Of a stretch of DNA of 54,328 bases, positions 10,964 to 20,843 are shown in pieces. Under the pieces are notes generated by a model. It made no database searches. It was not told the DNA's origin and was given only the letters and a program-made list of their open reading frames with translations. Positions within the stretch are counted from its first letter, which is position 1. Each line of letters begins with the position of its first letter. This DNA comes from Alkalihalobacillus bogoriensis ATCC BAA-922 (GTDB taxonomy: Bacteria; Bacillota; Bacilli; Bacillales; Bacillaceae_F): positions 1-54,328 of the forward strand of contig NZ_JHYI01000033.1 in the NCBI RefSeq assembly GCF_000621445.1, given 5' to 3'. Made by a program: the position numbers and the translations under genes.

Positions 10964-12997
10964 TTACTTTTTACTGTCTTTGTCTTCTTCTGTTTCCGTG
11001 TTTGTCTTTTCTGTTGTGTCTTGCTGCTCTTCTTTTTTATCATAGACATGACTAGAAATGACATTAGATTCGTCTTTTTCATCTTCTTTTTTTGAAGAAA
11101 TCGTTACTTTAACATCCTCATCTTTTTGATCATCTGTATGAACAAGGTTTGTATGGTGATTTTCTGGTAACTTTCCTTCATTAATTAAAGACTTAATTTG
11201 CTCTGCATCTAATGTTTCAAGGTCCATTAAGGTTTTAGCAATTAAATCAAGACTTTCCCGGTTTTCAGTAAGAATTTGTTTACAACGATCATAACAATCT
11301 TTTATTATTTTTTGAACTTCTAAATCAATTTCATATGCAATTTGATCACTGTAGTTTTGTTCGTTTTGAATATCACGACCTAAAAATACTTGGCCGCCAC
11401 TTCCAGACACGAACTGCATTGGACCGAGTTTTTCGCTCATTCCATATTCTGTTACCATTTTGCGAGCAATTCCTGTTGCTCGTTGGAAGTCATTATGAGC
11501 TCCCGTACTCGCTTCTTGGAACGTAATCTCCTCAGCAACTCGACCACCAAGTAAGCCAACAATCTTATCTAAGAGCTCTGGTTTAGTCATGAAATAACGA
11601 TCCTCTTTCGGAAGCATAACCGCATATCCACCAGCTTGACCTCTCGGAACGATTGTAACTTTATGAACCATATCTGCGTTTTCTAATTTCACACCAACAA
11701 CAGTATGCCCGGCTTCGTGCCATGCCACAATTTTCTTTTCCTTTTCAGAAATGACACGGCTCTTTTTCGCTGGACCAGCAATCACTCTGTCAATTGCCTC
11801 TTCAATATGAATCATATTAATTTTTTTCTTGTTTTGCCTTGCCGCAATAAGTGCTGCCTCATTTAATAAATTTTCTAAATCTGCGCCAGAAAACCCAGGG
11901 GTACGTGTGGCGATTGTTTTTAAATTCACATCATCACCAAGAGGCTTGTTTTTCGCATGAACATGTAAAACCGCTTCACGTCCAATAACGTCTGGACGCC
12001 CAACCATAATTTGTCTATCAAAACGGCCTGGACGTAACAAGGCTGGGTCAAGAATGTCTGCACGGTTTGTCGCTGCAATAATTATGATACCTTCATTTGC
12101 ACTAAAACCATCCATCTCAACGAGCAATTGGTTTAATGTTTGTTCACGCTCATCATGTCCTCCACCGAGACCTGCGCCACGTTGACGACCAACAGCATCA
12201 ATTTCATCGATAAAAATAATACAAGGGGCATTTTTCTTTGCATTCTCAAATAAGTCACGGACACGAGACGCACCGACCCCTACAAACATTTCAACGAAGT
12301 CAGAACCACTTATAGAGAAAAATGGTACTCCCGCTTCACCAGCAACGGCACGAGCTAATAATGTTTTACCCGTACCAGGAGGTCCAACTAGTAAAACCCC
12401 TTTTGGTATCCTTGCTCCAATCGCGGAAAACTTCCGTGGATCTTTTAAAAATTCTACGACTTCGACCAACTCTTGCTTTTCCTCATCAGCACCAGCGACA
12501 TCTTTGAATTTTGCTTTTTTCTTATCATCTTGAACCATCTTCGCTTTACTTTTTCCAAAGTTCATGACACGGCTACCGCCGCCTTGAGCTTGGCTTAATA
12601 AGAAGAAAAACAAAATAAAGATAATGATAAACGGAATAATTCCCGTAAAGAACGTAACCCAACCGCTTGTTTCATCGGCAGGTTCTGTATCCCATAGAGA
12701 CTCACCAGTTGGTCCTTCTGCCGCTAGTATAATGTCAAATACTTGTTCTGTTCTAGGAAGATTTGCTTCGAAAAAAGCACCTTCCTCAGCGTTCACAAGT
12801 TGGCCACGGACTACATATACTTGGCGTTCAGGTTTAACTGTAAACGATTCCACCTGGTTTGCTTCTAAACGTTCAAAAAACTGGTCTGTCGTTAATGGCT
12901 CTGTTTGTGTTTGGTCTACACTAAAGAAACTTACTATTCCTACTATGACTAAAAAAATTAATAAATAGAATATTGTGTTGCGAAATATTCGATTCAT
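10964..12997 (-). CDS. ftsH: ATP-dependent membrane zinc protease FtsH
   Basis: Membrane-anchored AAA+ protease for quality control and regulated proteolysis. The 677-residue protein has two transmembrane segments (about 8-26 and 115-137). These flank an extracytoplasmic domain. The AAA domain (GPPGTGKT near 201, [16 protein letters not shown]) and the peptidase domain with HEAGH (near 428) follow. The last about 60 residues are charged and disordered. GGGAGGAGG supports the ATG at 12997 rather than the nine-codon extension. In B. subtilis FtsH is needed for sporulation initiation. Confidence 0.97.
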   Translation of the reverse strand: MNRIFRNTIFYLLIFLVIVGIVSFFSVDQTQTEPLTTDQFFERLEANQVESFTVKPERQVYVVRGQLVNAEEGAFFEANLPRTEQVFDIILAAEGPTGESLWDTEPADETSGWVTFFTGIIPFIIIFILFFFLLSQAQGGGSRVMNFGKSKAKMVQDDKKKAKFKDVAGADEEKQELVEVVEFLKDPRKFSAIGARIPKGVLLVGPPGTGKTLLARAVAGEAGVPFFSISGSDFVEMFVGVGASRVRDLFENAKKNAPCIIFIDEIDAVGRQRGAGLGGGHDEREQTLNQLLVEMDGFSANEGIIIIAATNRADILDPALLRPGRFDRQIMVGRPDVIGREAVLHVHAKNKPLGDDVNLKTIATRTPGFSGADLENLLNEAALIAARQNKKKINMIHIEEAIDRVIAGPAKKSRVISEKEKKIVAWHEAGHTVVGVKLENADMVHKVTIVPRGQAGGYAVMLPKEDRYFMTKPELLDKIVGLLGGRVAEEITFQEASTGAHNDFQRATGIARKMVTEYGMSEKLGPMQFVSGSGGQVFLGRDIQNEQNYSDQIAYEIDLEVQKIIKDCYDRCKQILTENRESLDLIAKTLMDLETLDAEQIKSLINEGKLPENHHTNLVHTDDQKDEDVKVTISSKKEDEKDESNVISSHVYDKKEEQQDTTEKTNTETEEDKDSKK

Positions 12998-13033
12998 TCC
13001 TGACCTCCTCCCACGTACGTTCAAACTTAACTT

Positions 13034-13063
13034 ATAGTATCATAAATGGTAGCACGTTCACAA
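13034..13063 (-). promoter_or_regulatory. Probable sigma-A promoter of ftsH
   Basis: The minus strand has -35 TTGTGA (13058-13063), 18 bp, and -10 TACTAT (13034-13039), immediately after the hpt stop. In B. subtilis, TilS and HprT have been reported to activate ftsH transcription; the same gene order is kept here. Confidence 0.5.
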
Positions 13064-13066
13064 TAA

Positions 13067-13606
13067 TTACGCCCCGTAAATCTCAGGCTTTAGTATCCCA
13101 ATATACGGGAGGTTTCGATATCGCTCAGCATAATCTAGTCCATACCCGACAACAAAGGCATCAGGAACGATAAAACCCGCTAAATCTGGCGTTAAATCGA
13201 CTTTTCTTCCCTCAGGTTTGTCTAATAGTGTGACAACTTTTACTGATTTTGCTTTTCGATAATGAAATAGTTTAACCAAATAACTCAATGTTAGTCCGCT
13301 ATCTATGATGTCTTCTACGATTAACACATCTCGGCCTTCTACAGATGTGTCTAAATCTTTAATAATCTTAACTTCTCCTGTTGAAACAACGCCCGAACCA
13401 TAGCTTGAAACATCCATAAAGTCCATTTCAATATAGGTGTCGATTCGTTTTGTTAAATCAGCCATAAAGAGCATAGCTCCTTTTAACACACCAATCACCA
13501 GAGGGTTTTTATCTCGGTACTCCTCTGTTAGCTGTTTCCCTAACTCTTGTACTTTTATTTGTATTTCCTCTTCCGAAATTAACACTTCTTGAATATCTTC
13601 TCTCAT
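13067..13606 (-). CDS. hpt: Hypoxanthine phosphoribosyltransferase
   Basis: Purine salvage: makes IMP (and GMP) from hypoxanthine (guanine) and PRPP. The 179-residue protein has the PRPP loop [14 protein letters not shown], with the adjacent acidic pair, and [11 protein letters not shown]. The ATG at 13606 matches the family length, but the GGGAGG site is about 14 nt upstream, longer than normal. It follows tilS by 47 bp, and ftsH is next. Confidence 0.95.
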   Translation of the reverse strand: MREDIQEVLISEEEIQIKVQELGKQLTEEYRDKNPLVIGVLKGAMLFMADLTKRIDTYIEMDFMDVSSYGSGVVSTGEVKIIKDLDTSVEGRDVLIVEDIIDSGLTLSYLVKLFHYRKAKSVKVVTLLDKPEGRKVDLTPDLAGFIVPDAFVVGYGLDYAERYRNLPYIGILKPEIYGA

Positions 13607-13653
13607 AATTGAATAAAATGCCTCCCGTATGTATCGCTATAAATAGACTCCCA

Positions 13654-15036
13654 TCAATGATAAGCTTTAAAGGTTAGAACAAGACATGATGTTGATGCTT
13701 CATCTATCATACCCTTTCTTGATTTAACAAAACAAGGAACCCAAATGATATCTCCATCTGCATCTGTCACAATTGGCCAATTGTCTCTTTTTTCAGTATC
13801 TACTTTATTGTCAATAAAGATGCGACTAATTTTCTTTGAACCTGTCATTCCCATTGGAGCAATTTTATCTCCCTCCTGCCTTGTTCTTACATAGAGGGGG
13901 AGGGATATTGCATTTGCATCGACAATCAATACATTTTTCCCATTTTCTCCACTTACTTCAGAAGATGGTATGCGTTGACCCGTTAATACGCCTGAATCCA
14001 ATGTTATGCTCCCAGGAATCGTCCATGTTCTTCCTATTGTCCTTTTCTCATGATTTGTAACATATGTAAATGAACAATGGTTATACGAACGAATGGCTTT
14101 CATTCCATTTGGAAGTGAAACTTGCCCTGAAGGATGGGTAGCATGTAACACATCAATGATTTGTTCAATATGTATCATTTTAATAGATGGATGAATTTTC
14201 CCGTAAAGATATTTTAATATTAGATGAATCCCTCTCCTTTGTAAAGGGATTGCCATTTCCCTTACTTTCATCACATCGATTTTAATATATTCAGGCTTTT
14301 TTTCAATGATTGCTTCCTTTAAAGCTTCCGTCGTTAGTTTTTCAAGAAACATTTCGTCTTCTTGGATCCATTCACTTTGTTTTTGAAAATGGGTATGAAC
14401 ATTAGGATTTTCATCTTTAAAGAAAGGAAGAATAACTTTTCTAAAGCGATTTCTCGTATAAAGGAGTGACGTATTACTCTCATCTGTTCTTGGTAGAAGA
14501 TTCTCTTCTTTACAATATTGCTCTATTTCGGCTTTTGTTATTCCTAAAAAAGGACGAATGATTTTACCCATTCCAAATTCACGGGTAACTGGGATTCCTG
14601 CTAACCCCACACCAACGGTTCCTCTTACTTGGTTCATTACGATCGTTTCGATTTGGTCATCTCCGTGATGACCCAATGCCAAATATGTTGCATTATGTTT
14701 AGCCATGACCATTTCAAAAAATTGATACCGACAATGTCTAGCTGCCACTTGCGTACTAACCCCTTGTTCTTCTTTGTACGTTTTTACATCTATACGTGAG
14801 CCTTCAAATATAATTCCCCGTTGTTGGCAAAAACGCTCTACAAATTTATAGTCTTCAAATGAAGTTTCCCCTCGTAATTGATGGTCAACATGGGCGCATA
14901 TTATCTTGAATTGCTTTTCATACTTCCATAAATAATGAAGAAGGGCTAACGAATCAGGTCCACCAGAAACACCGACAACAACAATGTCATCTTGTTTCAT
15001 ATAGGTATGAATGTTCTTACTAACGACTTGGTTCAT
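13654..15036 (-). CDS. tilS: tRNA(Ile)-lysidine synthase
   Basis: Modifies C34 of tRNA-Ile(CAU) to lysidine with ATP and lysine; it is essential for AUA decoding. The 460-residue protein has the N-type ATP pyrophosphatase loop SGGPDS (24-29), then a TilS substrate-binding domain and a C-terminal domain. AAAGGAGG lies 14 nt before this ATG; an in-frame TTG four codons earlier is another possible start. Its beginning overlaps the end of the ThrE_2-type gene by 17 bp, so the transporter genes and tilS are probably co-transcribed. Confidence 0.94.
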   Translation of the reverse strand: MNQVVSKNIHTYMKQDDIVVVGVSGGPDSLALLHYLWKYEKQFKIICAHVDHQLRGETSFEDYKFVERFCQQRGIIFEGSRIDVKTYKEEQGVSTQVAARHCRYQFFEMVMAKHNATYLALGHHGDDQIETIVMNQVRGTVGVGLAGIPVTREFGMGKIIRPFLGITKAEIEQYCKEENLLPRTDESNTSLLYTRNRFRKVILPFFKDENPNVHTHFQKQSEWIQEDEMFLEKLTTEALKEAIIEKKPEYIKIDVMKVREMAIPLQRRGIHLILKYLYGKIHPSIKMIHIEQIIDVLHATHPSGQVSLPNGMKAIRSYNHCSFTYVTNHEKRTIGRTWTIPGSITLDSGVLTGQRIPSSEVSGENGKNVLIVDANAISLPLYVRTRQEGDKIAPMGMTGSKKISRIFIDNKVDTEKRDNWPIVTDADGDIIWVPCFVKSRKGMIDEASTSCLVLTFKAYH

Positions 15037-15466
15037 ATCGTTGTCCAATTCCTCCTTTCCTAAAAGAAAAAATGGACAAGGCAAATACTAATCCGGCAGC
15101 AATCGCACCAGCTTGAAACATCGTGTCAATTCCAAGCTCTAATCCTAACACATAATCTCTTTCGACAAATGCCCTCATTGTAAAATAAGCTTTACTTCCC
15201 GGAACGAGTGGAATTATAGCAGGAATACTAAACATTGTAACAGGAATACGAAAACGTTTCGCTAAAATATGCGATAAACTTGCACTTGTTAACGAAGCTA
15301 TAGCTGTAGCTAAAATTAACGTTACACCAAAGCTAGGGAGAAATTGAAACAACACCCACGATAAGCATCCAAGTAACGCTCCAAAGTAAAGCGCTCGGGT
15401 AGGCACATTAAAAAGAATACCAAATGAAAATGTTGCAATATAACACATTATAATTTCTAACCACAT
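15020..15466 (-). CDS. ThrE_2/YjjB-like membrane subunit of a threonine/serine-type exporter
   Basis: A 148-residue, very hydrophobic protein with four or five predicted membrane segments. It shows the family motif IPAIIPLVPGS (about 82-92) shared with the C-terminal half of ThrE. In this family the two halves are either fused (Corynebacterium ThrE) or encoded by two genes (E. coli YjjP/YjjB). It lies 13 bp after its partner and overlaps tilS. The substrate cannot be read: ThrE exports Thr/Ser, and YjjPB has been linked to succinate. I do not recall this pair at this place in B. subtilis. Confidence 0.85.
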   Translation of the reverse strand: MWLEIIMCYIATFSFGILFNVPTRALYFGALLGCLSWVLFQFLPSFGVTLILATAIASLTSASLSHILAKRFRIPVTMFSIPAIIPLVPGSKAYFTMRAFVERDYVLGLELGIDTMFQAGAIAAGLVFALSIFSFRKGGIGQRYEPSR

Positions 15467-15479
15467 GCTAACTCCCCCC

Positions 15480-16238
15480 TTACGCTAAAAACAACCCAAT
15501 GGCAAGTGCGATTCCCGTTGCAATCGATAAAGCGGTTAGCATTGCTTCAGCCCCTCGACTTACACCAGCAACATAGTCTCCAGACATTAAATCTCGGACT
15601 GCATTTGTTAAAGGCACCCCTGGAACTAGTGGCATTAACGTTCCAATAATAATTTGGTCAAGATTTATCCCCAAGCCAATATAAACAAGAAAAATTGCTG
15701 TTGCTCCTCCGATAAAAGCCGCAATAAATTCTGCAAAAAATTTCACTTTTAAATAGTCCTGAAAGGTAAATAACGCTAAACTTACAATAAAACCCGCCAA
15801 AAACGCCGGAAGCATGTCGCGAATGCCTCCACCAAACAAATAAGAGAAACCCGCACCAGCCATACCAGAAGCAATGTGAATAAGCCAAGGCGGATAGTTC
15901 ATTGGTGCTTTTGCAATTTCTAGTAATTTTTCATAAGCTTTTTGCTCATCTATTTCCGATGAAACATATTCCCTTGAAACTTGGTTCACTAATGACACTT
16001 TATTTAAATCATAAATTCTGTCATCAATTCGGACCATCTGCATCATGTCACCTTTCCCTTCATCATCAAAGGAAAGAAAGATTCCTGTTGTCGTTACAAA
16101 ACTATGGACATTAGCAACACCACCGGCTTTTGCCATTCTTTCTATCGTTTCTTCTACTCGATACGTTTCCGCTCCGTAAATGAGCATCGTTTCTCCTGCG
16201 AGTAAACAAATATCCATAATTCGGTCTGCTTTTGTCAT
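15480..16238 (-). CDS. ThrE/YjjP-like (DUF1212) exporter subunit
   Basis: A 252-residue protein with a soluble N-terminal part (about 1-115) and about five membrane segments. MLIYGAETYRVEETI near the start and GTLMPLVPGVPLTNAVRD (about 206-223) are typical of the DUF1212 ThrE half. The second of two close ATGs (16238) is preferred since GGGGGG lies 6 nt upstream. It forms a two-gene unit with the YjjB-like gene, inserted between yabT and tilS. The substrate is unknown. Confidence 0.86.
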   Translation of the reverse strand: MTKADRIMDICLLAGETMLIYGAETYRVEETIERMAKAGGVANVHSFVTTTGIFLSFDDEGKGDMMQMVRIDDRIYDLNKVSLVNQVSREYVSSEIDEQKAYEKLLEIAKAPMNYPPWLIHIASGMAGAGFSYLFGGGIRDMLPAFLAGFIVSLALFTFQDYLKVKFFAEFIAAFIGGATAIFLVYIGLGINLDQIIIGTLMPLVPGVPLTNAVRDLMSGDYVAGVSRGAEAMLTALSIATGIALAIGLFLA

Positions 16239-16258
16239 AAGCATCCCCCCATAAACAG

Positions 16259-17227
16259 CTACATTAATTGTCCAAATAAGTATAGGATATATGCTAAAAG
16301 AAGGAAAGAGATAATGAGAAAGATTTCAACAAAAAAAGAGGATTTTTCTTTTTTCTGCTTCACTTTTTTCTTATATGTTTTTCTTGTTTCGGGTTGTGGT
16401 TTATGTTTGTATGTTGTTTTATTACTGACTATGTCCACTACCTCTTTTCTCATATCTTGAGCATTTTCATATTTCCCTTGTAAAGCTTTCATAATAACCA
16501 TTCGGTACGGTTGAAGCTGCGCCTTCCCATCAATAGCAGCTTTTAATTGTTGTAGCGGTTTTTCCCCTTTTTTGTCAAACCTTTTTGGATAAAAACAGTT
16601 TATCATAATCATTGCGACTGCAAATAGATCATAGCTTGGCTCTGCTTTTCGGGTTCCAAGCCCCCAATATCCCCGGTCATAAAATTCGGTATATTCCTTA
16701 ACAGAACGACCAAGCAATGTCGTTCCACCTACATCCATCCACCGAATCCGAGAAGGTGGACCAACAATAAGAAGGTTGTCGGGCTTTAAATCTCCAAACA
16801 CCCAACCCGCTCGGTGGAGTCGATCTAAGTCACCTAACAGTTGAACGATAAAAATACCGAGCCACTCTTCTCCTCGTTTTTGAATGAACGGAAGTATACC
16901 TTCACCATTCAAATATTCCATCGCATAAAAGGGGAGGACCCCTTCTTGTGTGACATAATCATCAACATCTAACAAAGAAGGCCCAAGTACTTGGCCTTGG
17001 ACCTTTGAAAAATGCTTCAGCACGTTTACCTCAGATGTAATTGCCATATTGTTTACACCAATTTTTAATGCGACTTCGCCATCAGCACAATGGGCTAAGT
17101 ACACAGTACCTGTTGCACCTGATCCTAACGGTTTAATAATTTTATAAGGCTTCCGATGCCATTTTCCAACAAACTTTGTTCCATTTGCTAGTTTACATGC
17201 CTGACTCTTCATAGAGTTGTTCATCAT
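16259..17227 (-). CDS. yabT: Hanks-type serine/threonine protein kinase YabT
   Basis: Sporulation-related Ser/Thr kinase; in B. subtilis it is forespore-expressed, DNA-activated and phosphorylates RecA and AbrB. The 322-residue protein has the glycine loop GSGATG (35-40), Lys55, Glu67, and the catalytic loop GDLKPDN (145-151). It has DVG (165-167) in place of DFG. A Lys-rich stretch precedes a C-terminal membrane anchor (about 298-318). ATG 17227 follows a GGAG site and matches the MMN start of the B. subtilis protein. It overlaps the end of yabS by about 35 bp. Confidence 0.93.
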   Translation of the reverse strand: MMNNSMKSQACKLANGTKFVGKWHRKPYKIIKPLGSGATGTVYLAHCADGEVALKIGVNNMAITSEVNVLKHFSKVQGQVLGPSLLDVDDYVTQEGVLPFYAMEYLNGEGILPFIQKRGEEWLGIFIVQLLGDLDRLHRAGWVFGDLKPDNLLIVGPPSRIRWMDVGGTTLLGRSVKEYTEFYDRGYWGLGTRKAEPSYDLFAVAMIMINCFYPKRFDKKGEKPLQQLKAAIDGKAQLQPYRMVIMKALQGKYENAQDMRKEVVDIVSNKTTYKHKPQPETRKTYKKKVKQKKEKSSFFVEIFLIISFLLLAYILYLFGQLM

Positions 17228-17933
17228 CACGAGAAATCATACTCCTTCTTGAGCTATTTTTCTCAAACTTGTGCAACGCCACTTGTAAAGCAGGGCCAGT
17301 TGGTGTAATCCCTCCTGATGAAAGCTTATGAAACATCCCCGTTAATGAATCTAGTTTTGGTGTCCAATCTAATAAACGGTCAATTTCTTTTCGTTTGCCC
17401 GGAAAGCTATAAAGAGCAAACCGATTATCTCCCATACGAGAAGTTAAACTTATCGATAAATCCGTTAATGCTTCTTGAACCATCGGTAATTTATTTTTCA
17501 TACTTGCACTCGTATCCACTAAGATAAGAACTTCTAAATCAATCGTCTCACCTAACTCATCAACAACTTCCATTACTTGTCCGCGTTTTTCGGGAGCTAA
17601 ATCTTCCATATCTTGTTCTTTGCCTAATATTTGTTGTAATTCTTTATTAACAACACCATACAATGTTTGGGTCATCGCTTTTCTTGTAACCATTTGTACG
17701 GTTTTTGCTAATTGTTTTGCATAGACGACTTGACTAACACCACCACCCGCTAGTGCAATTTCTTCAACTTCCTTTATTCCTTGTTCGCTCATATGACTAT
17801 CATCGACTACACCGATAACATTTACAGTAATCCCTTGCTCTTTCGCTAATGAAGCAATGGCAACTGGATCCTCACCTTGATTCGAACAACCATCCGTTAA
17901 TAAGAGAATTTGCTTTAACGTTCCTTTTCCCAT
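17193..17933 (-). CDS. yabS: VWA-domain protein YabS
   Basis: A 246-residue von Willebrand factor A-type protein of unknown role. It starts with the strand ILLLTDGCSNQGEDP, and a second block holds a MIDAS-like DTSAS (140-144) followed by TG-containing GGITPTGPAL. This circular-looking arrangement is seen in the B. subtilis homologue. GGAGGGG lies 10 nt before the ATG at 17933. It is co-transcribed with the kinase gene yabT; expression in the forespore is likely from the weak sigma-F-like promoter upstream. Confidence 0.88.
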   Translation of the reverse strand: MGKGTLKQILLLTDGCSNQGEDPVAIASLAKEQGITVNVIGVVDDSHMSEQGIKEVEEIALAGGGVSQVVYAKQLAKTVQMVTRKAMTQTLYGVVNKELQQILGKEQDMEDLAPEKRGQVMEVVDELGETIDLEVLILVDTSASMKNKLPMVQEALTDLSISLTSRMGDNRFALYSFPGKRKEIDRLLDWTPKLDSLTGMFHKLSSGGITPTGPALQVALHKFEKNSSRRSMISRDDEQLYEESGM

Positions 17934-17970
17934 ACTACTAATCCCCTCCAAAATGTCTGAATGTTACCAT

Positions 17971-17997
17971 GATTCACCATTTGAATAGGGTTTATAC
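17971..17997 (-). promoter_or_regulatory. Possible sigma-F promoter of yabS-yabT
   Basis: The minus strand has GTATA (17993-17997) and, 14 bp later, GGTGAATC (17978-17971), a partial match to the sigma-F pattern. The -10 is weak. The call rests partly on the known sigma-F control of yabT in B. subtilis. Confidence 0.35.
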
Positions 17998-18011
17998 GTA
18001 ACTATTAATAT

Positions 18012-20504
18012 TTATTGAGCTTTCTTTTTTACTATTTTTGTCGATTTATACATTGGAATCGCTGCCCACTTTGGTGTATTTCGTTTCAGCTTTGTCACAA
18101 CAATTGTCATATCATCTCCGATAACATTCGAACTTGAACGAATGACCCGTTCTAATATCGTATCAGCAACTTCTTGCGGATTTTCTGTATCAATTTCAGA
18201 AATGATTCGCTTCATCCATAACTCCTTATTTTCCACATGTTTCGGTGCATCAAAAATGCCATCGCTAATCATAATGAGTAAATCTCCCGGCTTTAATTGC
18301 TCACTGACGACATCGACATCAAATTCTTGAATCATCCCCATTGGTAAATTGCTAGCTTCTATTTTTAATACAGATGAACCACGCTTGATAAAGCTAGGAA
18401 TAGAACCTATTTTTAAAAACTTCGCACTGGCATCTTGTAAGTCTATCATTGCTAAATCTAACGTTGAAAAAATTTCGTCCGTTGTCCGAAGCGAAAGCAC
18501 TGAATTGACAGATTTTATTGCGACTGTTTCCTCTATTCCGGATTGGAGTATTTTTTGCAGCAACTGTAATGTTTCATTGCTCTCTAAATGTGCTCTTTCT
18601 CCATTTCCCATACCATCACTTATCGCTACAGCATGTTTACCAGAACCAAGTTCAATCGTAGAGTAGCTATCTCCAGATATCCAACCTCCACCTTTTGCAA
18701 CATTCGCCACTCCTACATCCACAACATATTTTTTAGCTGAACCAAAGGATACATGGCTATACCCGTTTGGATAAAATTGGTTATCTTCACTTTTCACAAT
18801 AATCGTCTCTCGTAAAATATCAGATAACATCGGTGCAATGATCTTTTCAGCTTGTCCGTGGTGACCTTGAGCTATACTCATTTCAATTTCTATATTTCCT
18901 TCTTCTAATCGATAAATATCAATATGCCCCACTTCAAGTCCGACACCGCGTAACGCATCTAACATTTGCTCTTCTTGCATATAATGCGCTTCTTTTTCTT
19001 TTTGAATTTCTTTCGCAAAATCCCCCATCACACGTGAAACACCAAGTAATTGGTCAGCTACTAATTTTCTACTTTCCAACACTTGTTTTCTCAATTTTTT
19101 GTGGGCTTGAAATTGTCCAATCTCCTGTTGTATTGCTGTAACTACTTTGTCATGTTTGACACAATACTTTTTCCACTCTAGTAAAAGCGATGGATTTTGG
19201 ACACCACCTGACTTTTCTGCATCAACCATTAAATTTTGCATTGAGTCATATGTTTTTTGAAAGTTTTGTACCCAGCACCTTTCCTTTTTAAAGCACGTTT
19301 GACAAGTCTTTTCAGTTACATTGCTCAGGAAATAATCTACTTCTTTATCTTTTTCATCAGGTTCCACATGAATACCATTTGCAGAAAAGCTATCTGATAA
19401 AGTATGGAACAGATGAGAAAACTGTTCTACTCTACCTGCTGTAATATCTCGTATTTTACGTAAATATTGTTGTTGTTCTTTTGAATGCTCGACTGTCCCT
19501 GGAATAAAGCGAGCAAGCTTCGTTGTCCAAGATTTCGGCGTAATAACAAAAAGTAAAATAGCTACCATTGTTTCCGCTAACGTTACCGAAATCTGCCCGC
19601 CACCTTCACCATAAAGTCCAATTAATAGAGTTCCGATTAGGAGCCCAATGCTAACACCGACTTTTTTTCCTTCTTTTAATAACCCACCAAGTAAACCTGC
19701 AAAAGCTAATAAGCTCATCTGATATAAACTCGCGACACTTGCTAAACTTAATATCAATCCTGTAACGACCCCAACTGTAGATCCAATCGCTGCTCCTGCA
19801 ACAAAAGCAAATAAAACAACTAAATATCGTGCTAAAATATGTTCCACTGTCATATCATATATCATCCAGCCAATTGTACCGGTCATAACGGAAGCTAACA
19901 AAATAATGAGACAAACCATCTCTTCATTTTTTAAAGGTTGATGTATTTTTTTACTCGTTAGCAATGGTATAGACTGAAGGAAAATCATCGTCAAGATAAA
20001 ACTTAATCCTGCTTCTACCGTTGCCATCATCCACGAGTATCCCGTTATATGACCAACTGTGATATACGTAATAAATAATCGTGCTGATATTGAGCCAAAA
20101 AAGACAAGATACGGGAGACTTTTAGTAGATTCCTCTAAAAAAGCAGAGGCTGCTTTATATATAAGAAGAAAAAAGAAAATCGATAAGACCACAAACCACC
20201 CATTATGTATCACACTTGTGAGTGCACCTAGTAACACAGCTAAGGCTGCCATACCTACTTTTTCTTTCTTTAAAACATATACAACTGCAACAAACGGCAG
20301 TATAAACGGTGTAATTTCAGAAAGTATCATAGCTCGTCCAAGCAAAAAGCCGACAATAAATAAGAGAAGGCCCCACTGAAATAATAACCAGTCTAACCGG
20401 TGCTTCGCCTTGTCACTCATCGCTGTAACAATAGAAAAGAACCGATCCATATAAAGCCAGTCTCGCATAGGCTCTACTACATCTTTTGTTACTTTACCCT
20501 TCAT
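18012..20504 (-). CDS. spoIIE: Stage II sporulation protein E (PP2C phosphatase)
   Basis: Dephosphorylates SpoIIAA at the polar septum, which frees sigma-F in the forespore; it also interacts with FtsZ. The 830-residue protein has about ten membrane segments in the first 330 residues and a central regulatory region with CQTCFKKERCW. The C-terminal PP2C domain holds the metal-binding motifs ISDGMGNGE and ISDGIFD. The length matches the B. subtilis protein (827). GGGGTG precedes the ATG. It is transcribed from the Spo0A-type promoter at 20539-20572. Confidence 0.97.
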   Translation of the reverse strand: MKGKVTKDVVEPMRDWLYMDRFFSIVTAMSDKAKHRLDWLLFQWGLLLFIVGFLLGRAMILSEITPFILPFVAVVYVLKKEKVGMAALAVLLGALTSVIHNGWFVVLSIFFFLLIYKAASAFLEESTKSLPYLVFFGSISARLFITYITVGHITGYSWMMATVEAGLSFILTMIFLQSIPLLTSKKIHQPLKNEEMVCLIILLASVMTGTIGWMIYDMTVEHILARYLVVLFAFVAGAAIGSTVGVVTGLILSLASVASLYQMSLLAFAGLLGGLLKEGKKVGVSIGLLIGTLLIGLYGEGGGQISVTLAETMVAILLFVITPKSWTTKLARFIPGTVEHSKEQQQYLRKIRDITAGRVEQFSHLFHTLSDSFSANGIHVEPDEKDKEVDYFLSNVTEKTCQTCFKKERCWVQNFQKTYDSMQNLMVDAEKSGGVQNPSLLLEWKKYCVKHDKVVTAIQQEIGQFQAHKKLRKQVLESRKLVADQLLGVSRVMGDFAKEIQKEKEAHYMQEEQMLDALRGVGLEVGHIDIYRLEEGNIEIEMSIAQGHHGQAEKIIAPMLSDILRETIIVKSEDNQFYPNGYSHVSFGSAKKYVVDVGVANVAKGGGWISGDSYSTIELGSGKHAVAISDGMGNGERAHLESNETLQLLQKILQSGIEETVAIKSVNSVLSLRTTDEIFSTLDLAMIDLQDASAKFLKIGSIPSFIKRGSSVLKIEASNLPMGMIQEFDVDVVSEQLKPGDLLIMISDGIFDAPKHVENKELWMKRIISEIDTENPQEVADTILERVIRSSSNVIGDDMTIVVTKLKRNTPKWAAIPMYKSTKIVKKKAQ

Positions 20505-20538
20505 CTATAACACCCCATCTGATTTTTTTCGTGGTTTC

Positions 20539-20572
20539 ATTATAAACAGATTATGCTTTCATTTTTTGTCAA
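20539..20572 (-). promoter_or_regulatory. Spo0A-activated sigma-A promoter of spoIIE
   Basis: The -10 TATAAT (20539-20544) and -35 TTGACA (20567-20572) are 22 bp apart on the minus strand. That is too long for normal sigma-A use but typical of Spo0A-activated promoters such as spoIIG and spoIIE. A perfect 0A box TTTGTCAAAAT on the plus strand (20565-20575) overlaps the -35, and a second GTCGAA core lies near 20599. The rest of 20600-20800 shows no gene I can support. Confidence 0.8.
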
Positions 20573-20800
20573 AATAAGAAGTCGACTGAAAAAAAGTGTT
20601 CGACTCCTTTCGTGTGAATCAATGACAGATTTCCATGCTTGTACATAATATGAAGGGAATTGTGCAAAAAGAAGGGTGAATAGCTAAAACATTGTAGGAA
20701 TTTTTGTGTTTATTCATAGAATATTTTAGAAATACTGTTTTCGCACCTTTGTTGTGATTACCGGTTTGAGGAATTAACAAAACAACCTTTAGAAAACACA

Positions 20801-20827
20801 AAAAAACTACATCCTAGAAGATGTAGT
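20801..20827 (-). terminator. tRNA-Met terminator
   Basis: The stem ACTACATC/GATGTAGT (20820-20827 with 20806-20813) has a 6-nt loop and a T run, 17 bp after the tRNA. Confidence 0.85.
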
Positions 20828-20843
20828 TGATTCACTTATGTAT

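Noticed and set aside
10678-11055. 125-codon plus-strand open frame across coaX and the ftsH terminator
   Set aside because: It spans the coaX promoter and the ftsH terminator hairpin on the other strand and shows no protein-family feature.
20619-20801. 60-codon minus-strand open frame between spoIIE and tRNA-Met
   Set aside because: No ribosome-binding site, no similarity I recognise, and it ends within the upstream region of the spoIIE promoter.
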